A DNA stretch of 64,000 nt from Pseudomonas sp. (GTDB taxonomy: Bacteria; Pseudomonadota; Gammaproteobacteria; Pseudomonadales; Pseudomonadaceae), in the NCBI GenBank assembly GCA_030656145.1, contig JAUSOF010000002.1, positions 1 through 64,000 of the forward strand. Reading direction: 5' to 3'. Shown here in pieces: positions 60,654-64,000 of this stretch (position 1 is the first letter of the stretch; every line of letters starts with the position of its first letter). The translations under genes were made by a program, and so were the position numbers. Under the pieces are notes generated by a model that worked only from the letters and a program-made list of their open reading frames with translations, searched no databases and was not told the DNA's origin.

Positions 60654-61517
60654 ATGAACGCGCACGTAGAAGCTTTTTTTGATCCGGCCACCTTCACCTA
60701 CAGCTATGTGGTCAGTGACCCGCTGACCCAGCGCTGCGCCATCGTCGACTCGGTGCTCGACTACGATCCGGCGTCAGGCCGTACCTCGCACAATAACGCC
60801 GACCGTCTGATTGCCTATGTGCGCGAGCAGGGCCTGACGGTTGACTGGCTGCTGGAAACCCATGTGCATGCCGACCACCTGTCTGCAGCGCTCTACCTCA
60901 AGCGCGAGCTGGGCGGCCAGTTGGCTATTGGCGAGCAGATCACGGTGGTGCAGAACACGTTCGGCACGCTGTTCAATGCCGGGCCGGAGTTCGCCACCGA
61001 TGGCCGCCAGTTCGACCGCCTGTTCACTGACGGCGAACACTTCCAGATTGGCAGCATCGAGGCCCGCGCCATACATACACCCGGGCATACGCCGGCCTGC
61101 CTGACCTATGTGATCGGCGACGCTGCCTTTGTCGGCGATACCCTGTTCATGCCCGACTACGGCACAGCGCGTTGCGACTTTCCCGGTGGCGATGCGCGGG
61201 TGCTGTTCCGCTCGATTCGCAAATTGTTCGAGTTGCCGGACGCGACCCGGCTGTTCATGTGCCATGACTACAAGGCGCCGGGGCGCGAGGAATTCCTCAA
61301 CCAAACCACGGTGGCCGAGGAGCGCGCGCACAACGTGCATGTGCACGAAGGGGTCAGCGAGGACGATTTCGTTGCCATGCGCAGCGCGCGTGATGCCACC
61401 CTGGGCATGCCGACCCTGATCCTGCCGTCGGTGCAGGTGAACATGCGCGCCGGCCAGCTGCCGCCAGCCGAGGACAATGGCATGCGCTACCTGAAAATCC
61501 CCCTCGACGTACTCTGA
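60654..61517 (+). CDS. Persulfide-dioxygenase-like metallo-beta-lactamase fold protein (Blh)
   Basis: A 287-residue cytoplasmic enzyme with AGAGGA before the start. The metal motif is THVHADHL, with further ligands in HTPGHTPAC, FVGDTLF and MCHDYKAPG. The insertion MPDYGTARCDFPGGDA is typical of the persulfide dioxygenase/Blh group rather than beta-lactamases or glyoxalases. It probably oxidises glutathione persulfide to sulfite with O2, the step after SQR. The DUF442-SQR fusion gene starts 10 bases later. Confidence 0.88.
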   Translation: MNAHVEAFFDPATFTYSYVVSDPLTQRCAIVDSVLDYDPASGRTSHNNADRLIAYVREQGLTVDWLLETHVHADHLSAALYLKRELGGQLAIGEQITVVQNTFGTLFNAGPEFATDGRQFDRLFTDGEHFQIGSIEARAIHTPGHTPACLTYVIGDAAFVGDTLFMPDYGTARCDFPGGDARVLFRSIRKLFELPDATRLFMCHDYKAPGREEFLNQTTVAEERAHNVHVHEGVSEDDFVAMRSARDATLGMPTLILPSVQVNMRAGQLPPAEDNGMRYLKIPLDVL

Positions 61518-61527
61518 GGTGCCGCCC

Positions 61528-63267
61528 ATGGACTCGCTCAAGCGCTTGACGCCGTTCATTGCTGTAGCGGCCCAGTTGCAGCCCAGTGACATGGGTACTC
61601 TGGCTGCTGCCGGCTTTCGCAGTGTGATCAACAACCGTCCAGATGGCGAAGGCGAAGGTCAGCCGAGCTCGGCCGAGATGGCAGCCGCGGCCCGCGCCAG
61701 TGGCCTGGACTATCACTACCAGCCGGTGATCTCCGGGCAGATCGGCGAGGAGGATGTGGCGGCCTTTGCCGCGTTGCTCGAGCAGCTGCGCGGCCCGGTC
61801 CTGGCTTTCTGTCGGACCGGTACTCGCTCGAGCAGCCTGTGGGCGCTGAGCGAGGCGCGCCACCTCGACCCCGAGGTCTTGTTGGCCACTGCCAAAGGTG
61901 CTGGTTATGATTTGTCCGGTCTGCTGCCGCGCTTGCAACAGCGTTGGCAGCAGGCGCCGCAGGCCGCCGACAGTCCCCCGCTGGCGCCTACCCAGCGCTA
62001 CGACGTGCTGGTGGTGGGCGCTGGCGCGGCAGGTTGTGCGGTGACCGCCAGCCTGCTACGGCGCAATCCGCAGTTGCGCATCGCGCTGATCGAGCCGCGT
62101 GAGCAGCATTACTACCAGCCGGGCTGGACGCTGGTCGGGGCCGGGGTGTTCGACCGCGCGCAGACTGAACGACCGATGGCTCGCTGCATTCCCCATGGTG
62201 CACAGTGGCTACACGCCGCGGTAGCCGCCTTTGAACCCGAGCAGCAGCGCGTGGTGCTGGAAGACGGCAACCGGGTCGGTTATCGCGCGCTGATCGTCTG
62301 CCCGGGGCTCAGCCTTGACTGGGATGGGATTGAAGGGCTGAAGGAAACCCTGGGCAAGCATGGTGTGACCTCCAATTACCAGTTCGAGTTGGCCCCTTAT
62401 ACCTGGCAGCTGGTGCAGAGCCTGCGCCGCGGCCGTGCGCTGTTTACTCAGCCGCCGATGCCGATCAAGTGTGCCGGCGCACCGCAGAAGGCTATGTACC
62501 TGTCCTGCGACTGGTGGCAGAAGCAAGGCGTGCTGCAGGATATCGAGGTGGAGTTCTGCACGGCCGGAGCCGTGTTGTTCGGCGTCGCCGACTTCGTGCC
62601 GCCGCTGATGCAGTATGTCGAGCGCTATGGCGCGCAGCTCAACTTCAGCAGCACCCTGACGGCGGTCGATGGGCCGGGGCACAAGGCCTGGTTCAAACAG
62701 GTGGATGCCGAAGGCAACGTCAGCATGCTGGAAAAAGATTTCGATTTCCTGCATGTAGTACCGCCGCAGCGGGCGCCCGAATTCATCCGCCAGAGCCCGC
62801 TGGCGAATGCCGACGGCTGGCTCGAGGCCGACCATGAAACCCTGCGTCACCCGCGCTACGGCAATATCTTCAGCCTCGGCGATGTGTGCGCCGCACCCAA
62901 TGCCAAGACCGCGGCGGCGGTGCGCAAGCAGGCGCCGGTGGTGGCCGAGAACGTCCTCGCGGTGCTTGCCGGGCGTGGCCCGCGCGCGCTCTACGATGGT
63001 TATGGCTCCTGCCCGCTGACGGTGGAACGGGGCAAGGTGGTGCTGGCCGAGTTTGGTTATGGTGGCAAGCTACTGCCGACCTTTGCCCTCGATCCAACGG
63101 TGCCGCGCTGGCTAGCCTGGGAGTTGAAGGTCAAGCTGATGCCGAAGATCTATTTCGACTTGATGCTGCGTGGCCACGAATGGCTGGCCGCGCCCAAGCG
63201 CCTGCCGCACGATCCCTTGCCGGTGGACGCGCCAGCCGCCTGCAACTTCGAACAGGAGAAGAAATAA
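61528..63267 (+). CDS. DUF442 phosphatase-like/sulfurtransferase domain fused to SQR-type flavoprotein
   Basis: A 579-residue protein; the ATG at 61528 has GAGG upstream. The first 110 residues are a DUF442 domain with FCRTGTRSS (CxxGxR loop), a dual-specificity-phosphatase fold linked to sulfur transfer in sulfide operons. From about residue 150 a two-dinucleotide flavoprotein of the SQR family follows: DVLVVGAGAAGCAV, YYQPGWTLVGAG, VCPGLSLDW, IKCAGAPQKAMYL and FSLGDVCAAPN. It would oxidise sulfide to persulfide, with the fused domain passing sulfane sulfur on. In many bacteria these are separate genes. Confidence 0.88.
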   Translation: MDSLKRLTPFIAVAAQLQPSDMGTLAAAGFRSVINNRPDGEGEGQPSSAEMAAAARASGLDYHYQPVISGQIGEEDVAAFAALLEQLRGPVLAFCRTGTRSSSLWALSEARHLDPEVLLATAKGAGYDLSGLLPRLQQRWQQAPQAADSPPLAPTQRYDVLVVGAGAAGCAVTASLLRRNPQLRIALIEPREQHYYQPGWTLVGAGVFDRAQTERPMARCIPHGAQWLHAAVAAFEPEQQRVVLEDGNRVGYRALIVCPGLSLDWDGIEGLKETLGKHGVTSNYQFELAPYTWQLVQSLRRGRALFTQPPMPIKCAGAPQKAMYLSCDWWQKQGVLQDIEVEFCTAGAVLFGVADFVPPLMQYVERYGAQLNFSSTLTAVDGPGHKAWFKQVDAEGNVSMLEKDFDFLHVVPPQRAPEFIRQSPLANADGWLEADHETLRHPRYGNIFSLGDVCAAPNAKTAAAVRKQAPVVAENVLAVLAGRGPRALYDGYGSCPLTVERGKVVLAEFGYGGKLLPTFALDPTVPRWLAWELKVKLMPKIYFDLMLRGHEWLAAPKRLPHDPLPVDAPAACNFEQEKK

Positions 63268-64000
63268 ATGAACCTGCGCCGCTGGCTGCCTTGCCTCGAC
63301 TGGGGGCGGCGTTACAACCGCGCCACCGCCGCGCAGGATGGCCTGGCGGCGCTGATCGTCACCCTGATGCTGATTCCGCAGAGCCTGGCCTACGCCATGC
63401 TCGCCGGCCTGCCGCCGGTAACTGGATTGTATGCCAGCATCCTGCCGCTGCTGGCTTACGCCCTGTTTGGTTCCAGTCGCACCCTGGCGGTCGGCCCGGT
63501 GGCGGTGGTGTCGCTGATGACCGCTGCCGCCCTGGGGCCATTATTCCCCGCCGGCAGTGCCGAGTATGTTGGCGCGGCCATGCTGCTGGCGCTGCTGTCC
63601 GGGTTGATGCTGGCCGGTATGGCCCTGTTGCGTCTGGGCTTTGTTGCCAATTTTCTCAGCCATCCGGTGATTTCCGGTTTTATCAGCGCTTCCGGGATTC
63701 TGATCGCGGTCGGCCAGCTCAAGCATATCTTCGGTATTTCCGCCTCTGGCGAGAACCTGCAGCAACTGTTGCCGGCATTGCTGCACAACCTGCCGGCGGT
63801 ACACGGCCCGACCCTGTTGATCGGCGCCTGCAGCCTGCTGTTTCTCTGGTGGGTGCGTGGCCAGCTCAAGCCCTTGTTGATGCGCCTGGGCCTGGGTGCC
63901 GGCATGGCTGGCAACCTGGCCAAGGCCGGGCCGGTGTTGGCAATCATCGTCGCCATTCTGGCGGTCAGTCTGCTGCAGTTGGAGCAGGCTGGGGTCAAGG
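63268..64000 (+). CDS. SulP-family anion transporter (partial, runs off the window)
   Basis: The first 244 residues of a membrane protein; AGGAG precedes the start at 63268, overlapping the end of the SQR fusion by zero bases. SulP hallmarks are LIPQSLAYAMLAGLPPVTGLYAS, SSRTLAVGPVAVVSLMTA and NFLSHPVISGFISASGILI. About eight hydrophobic segments occur in the visible part; the C-terminal STAS domain would lie beyond the window. Encoded with persulfide dioxygenase and SQR genes, it probably exports or imports sulfate or sulfite made by sulfide oxidation. Confidence 0.88.
   Translation, partial: MNLRRWLPCLDWGRRYNRATAAQDGLAALIVTLMLIPQSLAYAMLAGLPPVTGLYASILPLLAYALFGSSRTLAVGPVAVVSLMTAAALGPLFPAGSAEYVGAAMLLALLSGLMLAGMALLRLGFVANFLSHPVISGFISASGILIAVGQLKHIFGISASGENLQQLLPALLHNLPAVHGPTLLIGACSLLFLWWVRGQLKPLLMRLGLGAGMAGNLAKAGPVLAIIVAILAVSLLQLEQAGVK

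Overview
The window is one stretch of a Pseudomonas-type chromosome (Pseudomonas sensu lato). Evidence: high GC with typical Pseudomonas codon use; gene neighbourhoods known from that genus (hisBHAF next to ntrBC, ctpA-envC-gpmI, grxC-secB-trmL, yggX-mutY-asmA, desA followed by a GGDEF gene and an OprE-like porin); and several families of Pseudomonas intergenic repeats. No prophage, CRISPR array, integrase or complete insertion sequence was seen.

Layout. 0-4.3 kb, minus strand: a methyltransferase and a polar amino-acid ABC transporter (ATPase, binding protein, two permeases). 4.85-4.93 kb: tRNA-Phe. 5.1-9.9 kb, minus: yggX, mutY, an AsmA protein and an L2HGDH-type FAD oxidoreductase. 10.2-14.8 kb, minus: an NrtABC-type nitrate transporter preceded by a sigma-54 promoter, an IHF site and an intrinsic terminator just ahead of the first gene, and upstream of that a NIT-ANTAR (NasR-like) antiterminator gene. 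15-18.1 kb, plus: hisB-hisH-DUF2164-hisA-hisF. 18.2-20.8 kb: a truncated and an intact periplasmic binding protein and two DUF4124 proteins. 21-23.5 kb: ntrBC with its own NtrC site and sigma-54 promoter. 24-28.3 kb, minus: ctpA, envC, gpmI. 28.4-29.8 kb, plus: a Cys-less rhodanese, grxC and secB, with a MITE-like element between grxC and secB. Then trmL, a small membrane protein and chrA. 32.6-36.1 kb: a gamma-glutamylation type polyamine catabolism set (glutamine synthetase-like ligase, XRE-cupin regulator, FAD oxidase). A fasciclin protein follows.

The most unusual part is 36.9-54.4 kb: eight consecutive minus-strand genes forming a signalling operon. They encode a PAS-PAS-GGDEF-EAL protein, a REC-HDOD regulator, a 1736-residue dCache/GAF/PAS histidine kinase, three further kinases with nearly the same kinase core but different sensors (CHASE-like; GAF-PAS-PAS; CHASE-PAS with two C-terminal receivers), a single-domain receiver, and an Hpt-REC-REC-GGDEF protein. 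The last six reading frames overlap by 4 or 8 bases. No DNA-binding output domain is encoded, so c-di-GMP turnover and HDOD are the only outputs visible.

54.6-58.6 kb, plus: desA, a PAS-GGDEF gene and an OprE-like porin. 59.1-64 kb, plus: a sulfide/persulfide detoxification locus with a BigR/SqrR-like two-cysteine ArsR regulator, two YeeE/YedE membrane proteins, a DUF2892 protein, a persulfide-dioxygenase-like metallo-beta-lactamase, a DUF442-SQR fusion and a SulP transporter cut by the window end. The two halves of that locus carry different candidate operators.

Nitrogen control links several parts: NtrBC, its own NtrC/sigma-54 promoter, and a nitrate transporter with sigma-54 and antitermination signals. 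All functional statements rest on sequence reading and family knowledge; no database search was run.
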